Source: Morchella semilibera
Taxonomy: Eukaryota > Ascomycota > Pezizomycetes > Pezizales > Morchellaceae
Assembly: GCA_009192285.1 (NCBI GenBank)
Contig: WBVU01000008.1
Location: forward strand, 1,002,370-1,066,369
Direction of reading: 5' to 3'
DNA: 64,000 nt
The notes under the pieces were generated by a model. It was given only the letters and a program-made list of their open reading frames with translations. It had not been told where the DNA came from and did no database searches. Of the stretch, positions 12,546 through 23,400 are shown one piece after another (within the stretch, counting starts at the first letter, position 1; each line of letters starts with the position of its first letter). Made by a program: the position numbers and the translations under genes.

Positions 12546-12771
12546 GTTGATCAGAACGTTCTAGTAGAGCCTGTCTTTTTCCAGAAATGTTTTCATTAGA
12601 TTGAAATAATACTCTTTTAATTAGAAACTCCTATATGAATACACCACGTATTCCTCCCCACCGTCTCCATAGATCCTGTTACCAATCCTCCCTGCAGCCG
12701 AACCTCGCAGAAACAAATGATGACAACCTCATCTCATCTCACCCTATTCTCGTTTAGAATAACCCTATTAA
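12546..12771 (-). mobile_element. Inverted LTR fragment (TGTCCCGGCATC family)
   Basis: The bases 'caccacgtattcctccccaccg' and 'cctcatctcatctcacc' in this interval are the complement of the first third of the local LTR family. The fragment sits head-to-head against the forward LTR that begins at 12,772. It is a truncated fossil with no coding content. The first 90 bases are less certain and may include the LINE 5' end. Confidence 0.6.
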
Positions 12772-13403
12772 TGTCCCGGCATCTTGCCATTGGTCCCGAT
12801 GGTTCGGTAGTCGTAGCAATGTTGCGATGGATAGAGTTATGTTAAGCGAGGATGGGGTGAGATGAGGTGAGGTTGTCGTCATTAGGTTCTATGAGGTTCG
12901 GTTGCAGGGAGGATTGGTAATAGAAATTGCCAAGATGGTGGGGAAAAATATGAGGTGTGGTAGCGAGGGATTTCTATGAGGTTCTGTGAGTGAATGTGTG
13001 AGTCATACGAGACTGGTGGGGGGGAAGTGTTAAATAACGGAGAAAGATATCTTCCTCAGTCCTTTTTTTTTTCTCTCCTTGTCTCGCCTTCCTGTCATCT
13101 CAGTACATAGGAATATACTCCCATTCTCAAGTCATAGCTCCTCGCCTCCAAGATCTTGTCCTCTTCAAGAGGAAAACTCATAGTACTTCTTATCGTTTTC
13201 GTTGAGGTCTATCCGGCCCTCACTCTCCCTGCCCTGTGCCCTTGTGCTGTTGCCCTTGCCTTTGCCTTTGCCTTTGCCTGTGCTTGTGCTTGCTCGGCGT
13301 TGTCCCTGTCTTCATCAGTCTCCTCGTCGCTTTGGCTGTGGGCCTCAAGTTCTTCTGCGTCATCATTGTCATCTTCTACTTTACATCGGGATACTCCGTC
13401 ACA
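12772..13403 (+). mobile_element. Complete LTR (632 bp), Ty3/Gypsy-like family
   Basis: It runs from TGTCCCGGCATCTTGCC to ACTCCGTCACA with the same internal landmarks as the 4875 and 18,402 copies, and no internal element on either side, so it is effectively a solo LTR. TTAA flanks it directly on both sides (12,768-12,771 and 13,404-13,407). This may be a short target duplication or chance, since this family left a 5-bp duplication at 18,402. It contains a (GCCTTT)n-like hexamer array at about 13,250-13,285. Confidence 0.8.
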
Positions 13404-13418
13404 TTAATCATAATAGTA

Positions 13419-13851
13419 CTGCAACTTCCAAATCGTCGGGACCAATGCCAAAACACTGGGACACTTCCTTTTATGAAGGCGAGCTTGGAGGTGAGAAGCT
13501 ATGGCTGGAAATAGGGGTATGGTCCTATGTACTAGAATAAGAGGAAGACAAGATGGAGAGAAAAGAAAGAAATAACTAAGGAAAACATCTATATCCACTA
13601 TTTAACATTCCTCTCTGCAAGTCCGGTATGACTCATATTTCAGCTCATTGAAACACATGTAACTACACCTTGTATTCCTACCTACCATCTCCGTAAATCC
13701 CATTACTAATCCTTCCTGCAACCAGATCTCATAGAACTCAATGACGACAACCTTACCTCATCTCATCTCATCCTTGCTTAACATAATTCTATCGATCGCA
13801 ATAGCACAGCGACTATCAAATTGTTGGGACTAATGCTGAGATGCTGGGATA
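13419..13851 (-). mobile_element. Inverted LTR copy plus an adjacent LTR tip
   Basis: The complement of 13,474-13,851 matches the local LTR from its TGTCCCAGCATC-type start (at 13,851) through the CT-rich part and then stops, so its 3' third is missing. Immediately left, 13,419-13,473 is the complement of another LTR start (accaatgccaaaacactggg). The two adjacent ends in the same orientation suggest a nested or deleted pair. Fossil; no coding content. Confidence 0.65.
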
Positions 13852-15350
13852 ATAATGATACTATTTTCTACTCAATTTACCCTCATTATATATCCACAAC
13901 TGTTACTATTTTACTGAATGGTTGCTATTGTAGTATGCGGTTGTTTTGAACCCGAGTTTCAAAAACTCTCTTTCCCCCTACTACCAGTCTTTTTTATTAC
14001 TCAGGCTCTGAGCTTCAGCATTCATACTTATCAATCCCAAACCCTCACCACGACGTTAACAACTTCTGTTCCCAACTATCTGGACTCCATTTACCGGGTT
14101 TCCTGGCCATTTCAACTCCTCCTCCTGCACGCTTGTAGAAGACTAGCAGGTTTAATCTTTAATTATTATTCTAGGAGGTATATATGATTTCTCTTGTCTT
14201 TGACACGTGAGTACCTAGCCACTGTGAGACGGGGTTCTGCATTCTACAGGCACTGGTCTCATACCCACCGTAAACCGCCATCCGGGGTGACACTATACGA
14301 AAAACAACTTGACTATTGTCTGGGAACGAAGTTGATGTGGGCTAAATCCTACGTTGGGGCACCATGACCATGGGTTCTGGCGGGTGACCAATTTTTCAAG
14401 TGTGCTATATTGCGAAACATTGTGGCTCTAGAGCGATGCCACCGTGCCTTGGCGCTATTGTAGAATGTGTTGTCCTTGATTCCACCCTCGCCATCGCTTT
14501 ATTCTATAGCATTCCTATTGTGTAACAAGCTTACTAGAACTTAGTCAGGTGAATACAGATGCTGGGGGGTCCTCCCTGTCCTTGCTGTTCCTACCGAACG
14601 TCTTAGGATGTTGGATCTATGTCATAAATACTTAGCTTGACTATAGCCACAAGATTATATTAGGCGGGTGTTTTCTGTCGTGTATTCATTTACCCTTCCA
14701 TGGTCAATCAGCGTAAGTAGTGGGCATTACATAAAGAGAAATGAGGTTGGTAAAGGTGGGGTTTTTCACAGAGGGGTTTCTAGCAGCTGTAACTAATGCC
14801 TTTTCAAGTGTCAGTCCTATAAACACAACCCAGTGATCACCAGAATTTGCGACCTATACTCTTCGTTTAAATTGAGAGTCCTTATTGATGCAGTGAGACC
14901 TCTCTCAAGTGGAAGGATATACAATGTCTTTGAATGGGTGTTAGAGCATAGTCAACGTTTGTGCTTAGATTTCCGCGTCCCGTAGACATACTCGTGACTG
15001 TCCGATATTCCAGTATGAAAAGGTTTCTTGTCTTGTAACTGATTAGTTAAAGAGATTTCGGGCTTTCAAGTCCCGTTTACAATCTGATGCTTGTTTATAT
15101 AGTCCCCAAGTCCCTAATTTCTTTAGTTACATATGAGCCACAATGGTTGGATATTTTCCTATTCTTCTCTATATCCTCTACCCCCTCCACTAGTTCTTCC
15201 CTACAAACCCGCCCCAATCGCCTGAATTCTTTTCCAAACTCAGTCTTAGCTCCTTTATTGCAGGAAGCTCATAGTCTTTCTCTTGATAGTAGTGTATATC
15301 AAGTAAAGTGAAAGTCCTCCTGAAATAACACTTACCCACCCCTATAAACA
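13852..15350. other. No gene seen; AT-rich spacer
   Basis: About 1.5 kb without a convincing coding frame, TIR or LTR landmark. Short open frames (for example 13,918-14,187) show no family resemblance. It may hold older repeat sequence that I cannot classify. Confidence 0.5.
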
Positions 15351-15362
15351 TCCCCCGGCCTT

Positions 15363-16362
15363 ACTCCACAGATGATGTCTGGATCTTTTCAGACAACCAG
15401 GCAGCGATACGGAGAATGAAAAAACCGGAAGCATTCTCAGGCCAACATTGGGTTCAACTAGCAAGATCAAACCTCTTGGAACTTGAAGCACTAAACATCA
15501 AAACACATATCCACTGGGTACCAGGGCATGTGGAGGTGGATGGCAATGAACATGCAGACAGGTTGGCAAAAAGAGGGGCACAGGGTGAAAGGGTCGAACC
15601 AGATGCAAGGGTATCAATCACCCACTTGAAGAGGAAAATCAAGGAGCACTCTATGGCTACGTGGAGGGAGAACTGGAAAACTATGAAGAAAGGAAGGAGC
15701 TACAGAGGTGCTCCTTCCTCCAAGATGTCTGCACCCATTCGTCAAAACATACCAAGGAAACTTTCAAGCACAATTACCCAAATGCGAACGGGTCATGGAT
15801 ACACCAAATCCTACCTATCCAGAATACCAACAACAAATATAGATACAGCGGAATGCAGGTGTGGATACTTCCAGGAAACCCCAACGCACCTGCTACTTTA
15901 CTGCAAACAACATCCACTACCAGAACTCAGAAAAGATCTTACCGCCACAATCAAACCAATGCCACTCAACTGGATGACCGCCATGCATACAGATAAAGGA
16001 CTTCAGGCAACCATCGATACATTTCTTCTACCATCCAGATCGCCACTAGAAACTGGACACCAGGGGAGAGGGATGGAGAATAGAGGAGAGCACGTAGGAT
16101 GGGGGAGACTTGAGGAAGAAGAAGAAAGGGAAGGAGAAGGATAGTCACCAAGGTGCTTGCATCTATCGTTATGAGCTGGAGTGGAGAGGACAACATGCAT
16201 GATAACCTTAGAAGAGGGTTGATAGGAACACGGCCGTGAGGAGGATTCGCTTTATGAAGATAGTATATGACCGTGATGATTGAGTTCTTTCTTTGTATGC
16301 CATATCTGGATTCGGATCCAAGCAGTATGAGTAATAAATAAATAAAAAAATAAATAAATAAA
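15363..16362 (+). mobile_element. 5'-truncated copy of the Tad1-like LINE, RNase H and C-terminal zinc finger retained
   Basis: This 1.0-kb insertion matches the 3' end of the LINE at 6,509-12,545 in the opposite orientation. It starts inside the RNase H domain (FSDNQAAIRRM at about 15,390) and ends in the same AAAT tail. It is flanked by a 12-base target duplication with one mismatch (TCCCCCGGCCTT at 15,351-15,362; TCCCCTGGCCTT at 16,363-16,374). A single open frame from 15,416 to 16,144 (242 codons) encodes HWVPGHVEVDGNEHADRLAK (RNase H) and a terminal C.C-x8-H-x4-C finger (CRCGYFQETPTHLLLYC). It is far less decayed than the other copy, so it inserted more recently. The truncation itself makes it non-autonomous. 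Confidence 0.9.
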
Positions 16363-16755
16363 TCCCCTGGCCTTGTAGCTCTAGAGCAATAACCTCCAAT
16401 GTCTAGCTTCGGGATCACCTTGTAAGAGGCACCTCAACATTTTGCTCTATACACTGGCAGCGCCAATCAATTCTCCGGTTCTATATGCAATAATGCTTGA
16501 TTCCAGTATTCGTCCTGCAGGGAGATCTGAATCAGTAGTTGCCTGGGGTCCTCCTCTATATACATGGTTGCTAGAGTGAAAGTAGTATTCTTTACAGGTT
16601 ACATCTCAGACGTAGTCTCTGCAGCGCGATCCATCCTGAACAAATCATCAGAACAAGGGCAAAGACATAATTCTCGGTAGATGTACTCCAATAGCTTGTA
16701 ATAAAGACATAGGAGAAAAACAGTCTGTACTGTTTTGAGGTATTGATATTTACTA

Positions 16756-19509
16756 ACGTTTGGTATGGGGTAACGGGACAAGATAGGGTAATAGGTAACG
16801 ACTTCAGGGTCAGCTGCAGGGTCAATAGCAATCCCGTTAACCACCAGACAACAGAATGCCAAAATACAAACAAAGAGATATCACCAACAGGAAGGAGGAC
16901 AACATTCAGGCGGCAATAAGGGACTTCAATTCAGAAAGGTTCAGCACTATGAGAGCCACTGCAGGTGAATATGATGTCCCAATCAATACCCTTAACCGAA
17001 GACTTAAGGGGGCACAACCACGATCTCAATCCCACCCTGAGAACTCTCTACTTACACCTGAACAAGAGGAAGCTATTGTGCGACTTTGTTTGAAGCTGGA
17101 TAGCTGGGGCAACCTGTTAAAGTTGCCTTATGTAAAGGTTTTAGCACTTCATATGCAACCTATCGAGCATAAAAAAGAACCAGGAACGCATTGGATATCC
17201 AGATTTCTCAACCGCCACCCTATACTTGCTAGTAAAATAGTTACTCAAATTGATAGACAGCGAGCAACTGCTGGATAACCCGAAGGTTTTAGCATATTTC
17301 TTTCAGCTTGTTTGTCCATTACCTCTATTGTTATAAGAATTATACTTATTTATCTGTAGCTGGAAAAGATTGTTAGAGAGCACAATATTCAACCAAATAA
17401 TATATGGAATATTCATGAGAATGGGTTTTTGATAGGGCAAGCACCTAAATGTCGGGTAATTTGCCGTAGAGGGAGGAAGAATCCGAGATTGGTACAGGAT
17501 GGGAGCAGAAACTTCGTAACAGTAATTGAAGGGGTATCAGCTGGAGGATTGCTGGAACCAATGATTATACATCAAGGGAAATCACATATTACTGGCTGGT
17601 ATACTCATGTTGATGCAAAAGAGCCAGCTACTTTTGCAATATCGAGCAAGGGATGGACAGATAACAATTAGGTGTGGAATATATCAAAGATGTATTTGAC
17701 AAACAGGACTAAGGAAATGTTAGTATGTCTATTCGTAATATAAAACATGCTAATAGAATCTAGGACTAACGGAGGAACCCGTCTCCTAATCCTGGATGGT
17801 CATAATTCCTACACCAGCCCCGATTTCTTGATATATGCTATCGAACATGATATTATTATTTTATGTCTTCCTTCTCATACCAGCCATATCCTCCAGCCTT
17901 TAGATGTTGGTTTATTTGCTCAACTACAACGCTACTACTCAGCTGAACTCGATAAATAGACTCGTCATGGTCTCAGAACCGTTGATAAAGCAGAATTCTT
18001 CAAGTATGTATATTTATATAAAATACAACTAGTATAACCACTAATGTATATCAGACTGTTGATTGATGCTAGAAAGCAATCATATAGAACAAGGGCAATC
18101 AAAACTGCATTTGAAGCAACCAGAATATATCCACTCAATTCAAGGAAGGTATTACAGGTACCGGCTAGGAATCTTCTCCAAAATAGTCCTTCACCACCTC
18201 AAACGCACATACCTACCACACCAAAGACTGGTCGGCAGCTCAACCGATTAGAGAGAGAGCTCTTAGGACTTATACAATCAGAAACCCCACGGTCCCAAAG
18301 AATCAGAGCTGGTATAAAAAAGACAGTGGAGTTTGGAGAGAAAGCGGATGCAAATCTTGATGTGGAGGTATTCCGGCACCAACAACTCAGGGAACAAGTA
18401 TTGTCCCAGCGTCTTGGCATCGGTCCCGAGGGTCAGGTAGTCGAAGCGCTGTTGTGATCATTTAGGAATGGTTAAGCGAGGGAGGGGTAGGCTGAAGGAG
18501 GTTGTCGTCATTTAGTTCTAGGAGGTTCGATGGCGTGATGGATTGGTAATGAAAATAGTGGAGATGGTCGGGAGGAGTACGAGGTGTGGGTGCAACGGGA
18601 TTCTGTGGGCTTCCATGAACTGATGTATGTGTCATAGTGGACTGGTGGAGGGGAAGTGTTAAATAGCGGGGTTAGATGTTTTCCTTAGTTCTTTCTTTTT
18701 TTTCTCTCTGTCTCGTCTTCCTGTTATCTCGGTACATAGGAATCTACTCCTATTTTTATGCCATAGCCTCTCGTACCAAATATTCGATTCTCTGGTAAGA
18801 GGAAACCCATAGCCTCTCTCATCGTTCTCGTTGAAGTCCATCTGGTCCTCACTTCCCCTGCCCTGAGCTCTTGTGCCTTTGCCCTTGCCTTTGTCTTTGC
18901 CGGTGCCTGTGCTTGTGCCTGTCTGGTGTTACCTTGTCTTCGTCGGCCTCCTCGTCGCTTAGGCTGTGCTCCTCGGGTCCTTCTGCGTCATCATTGTCAT
19001 CTTCTTCTTTGCGTCGGGTTACTCCGTCACAAGTATCCAAGAGGCCCAAAAGGCCTACTCAAGACCGCCAAGTACTATTTAGAGCGCGTGTGATTTCCAT
19101 ACAGGATCTAGTACGTCTTAGGAACGAGAAAGAGTTAGCAGATCAAAGGAAGAGAGCCAAAGCCAAAGCCAAAGTACCATGTAAAAGAACATCTAACAAG
19201 CAAGTAACAGTGGAGAGTAGCGAGTCTGACCATTGGGAGGAGCATGAGACAGAGTCAGAGGAGAGCATGAGCGAACTACAGGATGGTAATAATGGGGGTA
19301 TAGGGGATGTGATCGTGGTAGGGCGCCGGGAAGCATCTTGATATCTTGCATACATGACAATATATAATGCTCTCTGCCTTCTAATCTCTCTACCTTCTCC
19401 TGTAGTTTGGAATTCTCCTATATGCTAGCTGTTACTCATAGGTAGGTCGTGGTCCTCGCCTGTAGTTGTCCCACTTTCCCATCATATCCCGTTACCATAT
19501 ACCAAACGT
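16756..19509 (+). mobile_element. Fot1/pogo-type DNA transposon, broken, interrupted by a solo LTR
   Basis: Imperfect terminal inverted repeats (ACGTTTGGTATGGGGTAACG at the left, its counterpart ending at 19,509) are flanked by TA (16,754-16,755 and 19,510-19,511). Without the LTR the element is about 2.1 kb, usual for the family. The transposase starts at 16,856, about 100 bp from the TIR. It has a Psq-type helix-turn-helix (residues about 1-55), a CENP-B-type helix-turn-helix (LTPEQEEAIVRL), and the DDE core with LILDGHNSYTS and PSHTSHILQPLDVGLF (about 17,780-17,920). A probable intron lies at about 17,319-17,367 (GTTTGT...CTGTAG). Decay is clear: a frame change near 17,275, His where the first catalytic Asp is expected (NIWNIHEN), disrupted frames around 17,670-17,750 and a stop at about 17,957. 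The C-terminal frame resumes right of the LTR and stops at 19,341. Confidence 0.88.
18402..19031 (+). mobile_element. Solo LTR with 5-bp target duplication, inside the pogo transposase
   Basis: A complete LTR of the TGTCCCGGCATC family (TGTCCCAGCGTC...ACTCCGTCACA, 630 bp) has AGTAT directly on both sides (18,397-18,401 and 19,032-19,036). The perfect duplication shows that this is an insertion into the transposon followed by LTR-LTR recombination, and it fixes the ends of this LTR family. Fossil; no internal genes remain. Confidence 0.93.
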
Positions 19510-19854
19510 TACCCCGCCAGAGTGTTAACCACACGGTATAGGGTTTCTAAAGGTTCCTCGGTTTACCAGATCAAACAAAACACTTCGGTTCAGTTTTGTC
19601 CTGGTTCTATTTGGTTCGTTGTAGTTTTGGGCTATGACAAAACCAGTTGGGCACGCAGCTGGATCCCCTCATCAAATTACGAACAGCCTTATTAGGGGAG
19701 ACCTCAACCCGGACCACCCTTGGTGTGGACTTCTAAATGATTCTGAATTTTCTAATATGTGCGATAAGTACCATTAATGAATGTCCAAAAGCAAAAGTCA
19801 ATCTACGAATCAAGAGAAGCAAACATCTATCAACCAAAGGGAGGGATCAATGTA

Positions 19855-20045
19855 TCCTTGCACGGATGAAAGTTGTCAGGTTCGCGACCTCCCGCTTTCA
19901 CCGAATATTAACCTAGTGTGGTGTATATTTCGAAGGTTTTCTTTGGTTCTGTTGTTGCTATTTACCGTAACAAGCAATATAACTCCTCTACTAAGTGGTG
20001 CACGGTCCAGGCCGCGAATTTGACAACTTTCATCCGTGCAAGGGA
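19855..20045. mobile_element. Small TA-target MITE (about 190 bp)
   Basis: Inverted ends of about 35 bp match closely: TCCTTGCACGGATGAAAG at the left and, complemented, TCCCTTGCACGGATGAAAG at the right, continuing through GTTGTCA. Both ends are flanked by TA (19,853-19,854 and 20,046-20,047). There is no coding capacity. The size, TIR and TA target fit a Tc1/mariner-class non-autonomous element. It lies between the pogo copy and the 3' end of the CHAT gene. Confidence 0.8.
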
Positions 20046-20480
20046 TAGATAGATAGGAAGAAGCAATCCCGGCCATAGGCCACTCGGGTCTGGCCATTCG
20101 GGTCTTTAAATCATACAATGAATATTGCTATATCTATAAACTCATCGAACTGTGCCCTTGGTGGCTCCTACGAGAAAGGAATCTATCACGGACAACTTTA
20201 CCTTGCTGGCTCGATATATAAAAAATATTCCTGCGCCCTAAAGGAGTCATAGCTAGCTTATCCGATATCCAACTCACAGGACGATAGAAGGGCTCATCAC
20301 TTCATCATAGAGGGCACTGGTAGGGTCCAGACAGACACAGAGAGAGTACTCAATTCAGAGCAGAGTTACATGATCACCTCCTTACGATTAATGATAAAAG
20401 AAAAGCCGTTTGCTAGATCTCCCAAATCACCAAACACAGACACAGACACAAAGAGAGAAAAAACAAAAACCATCTCGCCC

Positions 20481-23400
20481 CTACGCCCCATTATGTACAA
20501 ACGCCGCCCAGTCCAAGACCCTCCCTGCCTCCTCCCCCGCGCCCCTCGCCTCGACCACAGACTCATGCAGCGACCTTGCGACCCCGCCCCCGTTCATGAC
20601 CCGTTTATAGAACCCCTTCGCGACATTGGTGCACACCTCATCATGCCCTTCCCACATCGTACCGATCACATGTCTGAACCCAGCCGTTTGAAACGCACTG
20701 ACAAGAGTAATACCCTGATCCACCAACGCCTTGTTACCCATCCCCGCTGTCGAACACGCCGATAGATAAGCCACAATACACCCGCTCTTCGCCGCCGTAT
20801 CCGCTATGTCTGCCACCGTGAGGCGGCTGCCCTGTAGTAGCAGCCCCCACCTGCTGGGGTCCTCGGGCTCAATCTCGCCGCGACAGGCAAAGTGGACGGC
20901 TTGGTGGCTGTTCAGGGACTCGAGGACGGCGGGGACGTCTGGTTGCACCATTGTTGTGGTGACGGCCGGCTTCACGAGCTCAGCGATTTGGGACAGCTCA
21001 CTCTCGACGTCCTTGAGATCACCCTCGCCTTCAGCTGTGGGCATCCCAACTAGCAGGAGATCGCGGATCTCGGCGGCGGGCTTCTGTCGTGAGTACTGTA
21101 GGGCTTTGATATTGGGTGTGTAGGAGGAGATGGCGCAGCTGATTGTGTTTTCAGTGGACCCGTCCTCATGGTGCCCTGCTGCGTGGAGTGGTGCGAGCCC
21201 CAGCGGACCAGTTCCGATCCACCAGATATGTGGGAGGTCCTCCGCCGCTGCCGCCGGCGGGGCGGTGATATCGAGGGCAGTGAAAACGGGGGAGACAATG
21301 ACGTCCCAGAGCCAGATCAGTATCTCCTGCATCCTCTTTGTCCGGGTCTCGTATGTGGATAAGCTGCCCTGCACAAGGTCCCCAATGCTGCCAATCAGCT
21401 CGACCGCTCTTTGGTAGTCCCACTTGTCTAGCCCGATAATGTTGATTCCGGTGCTAGTGATGATTATAGCATCGCAGCGGGCTTCGACCGCGTTCACCAC
21501 CACGATAGGACCGCCGGAGGCGGCCAACGCCATAAGGGTCTCAGCGCTCGGCGCCCCCAAAAAGTCTTCAAAGTCAGGTAAAGCTCGTATTGTCACTAAA
21601 GTCTCCTCTATCTCCGCCACCGCCTTCTTTCGCCATCCCAAGACGCTCTGGCTACCAGGGCGCGGCTCCAACCCCGGCCCAGATATCCCAGACAATGTCA
21701 CAACCCCGTCATCTATCTCTCTCCTCAAACCTGTAAACCGTCTCCAGAGCTCCGGGTGCGCAACCTCCAGGTCTGTCACCTCACTGCGACAGTCAATCAA
21801 GAACCCTGCCATGATCCCACGGCCCGTCTCCAGTAGCTTTAGCGCCTTTGTGGCCCGCGCCTCCCGATCCCCCCCCGTAGAGAGGACGCAAGCCGCCGCG
21901 TGTGATGGAATCCCAGCAAGTATGGTCAATAGTTTCTGCTGGTCCACGTTCGAGAGAAACGGCAGGCTGACCTGCGGCATAAGGCTCACACACGTCTCGT
22001 ACACTGCCGCAGCCTCATCCCATTTACGAGAGGCCGCATATACCATTGCCAAGCGTAGCCCGGCGCGGATGCGCACGAGTGGAGGCGAGGAGGGGACCCC
22101 CCATGCGGCGAGGAAAGAGTCGAACGAGTGTTTACCGTCTGGGCCCGTTCTGTCGAGGGCCTCGTACCGGCAGAGATAGCATTTTCCCAGGTCTTCAAGT
22201 AACTTACCGCGTATGGGCTGGTCGTCGCTGCAGCCCTGGAGGCCGGCATTTAGGTGCTTGATCGCAAGGTCGATATCCCTCACCATTCCGGTGCAGCGAA
22301 ACCGCGCGCGGTATACCTGGCCCAATCGGATGGAGAGCTCTTGCGAGTGTATAAAGATTGATCCTGGCAGCTGCTTGACAGAGCCCGCTCTTTCGTAGAG
22401 GATTATAGCGCGATGAACGTCATAGGAGAGCAGCGGGCAGACCGTGTGTCTGATGTGGAGGGCGTCCGCGAGGGTGACCAAGGGCGCCACCGACTCCTGG
22501 TCTTCGCCCGCAGTGATGTTCACACATCTCTGAGCAAGTGTTATTACTGCAAGGAGGTCCTTGAACGCTGGGTATCCGATACGCAAGAAGCGGGCGGTAA
22601 GAGTCCTGCAGAGAGTAAGAAGGCACCCAAGACGACCCCGGGAACCTGCAGGACTGCATTCAACAGCCTCCCGTGCGACCAAAATGCTCATGTCCAAATC
22701 CTCGACTACTCCCAGTCTATTATACCGTCTACAAAAGTGGTCTGATATCATTCTGAGGATGTCCGCGCGGTTCTCGTGCCGGTCTGGGGTCCTCGATAGG
22801 ACGTCCTGGGCGAATTCGACTGCTTTTTCGAGATCCCTTGGGTCTCCAAGTCGCGTGTACCGGGCACCGTAGTTCAAAGACAAAATTCTCCTTGTGGCGG
22901 TCGACGGACCGACTGCGTTCGGTGAGAGATCTGCTAGAAGCTCAAGACCCGCCTGAATGTCGGCGTTCAGCACCGTAGTGCTAATCAGGGTGGGATCAAC
23001 ATTCTCCCGCCGATAGTATTTCAGCCGACAGAGCTTCGATTTTACCTCTGCCCTCCTCGGGTCCCCGCTTGGCATCATCTCGACTGCGGCATTAATGTAT
23101 TTGATACCCTCATCTAGGGACTCGACCCCCTCCTCCGGCTCGTTCACATACCGATAAAAGAACCAATCCCCGACGAGTAGTAGACGCTGCACATAATCTG
23201 GGTGGTCCGTTGGTGTCCTTCTCAGTGCCTCCAGCGCCCGCCGGGGGCCGTCTATGAGATCCTCATCAACCCCAAAGCTTACATACCGGATCTGCTGGAG
23301 CTTGCTATGAATCGCCAACCTTGATGAAATGCTCACTTCGTCCTCAACCCCGCTCTTCAAACTGATGTTTAAGGCCTTCTCGCTGATCTCAAGCCCGTGA

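Noticed and set aside
12764-13407. TTAA on both sides of the LTR as evidence of a piggyBac-like insertion
   Set aside because: The element has LTR ends and landmarks, and a sister copy left a 5-bp duplication; TTAA is probably chance in AT-rich DNA.
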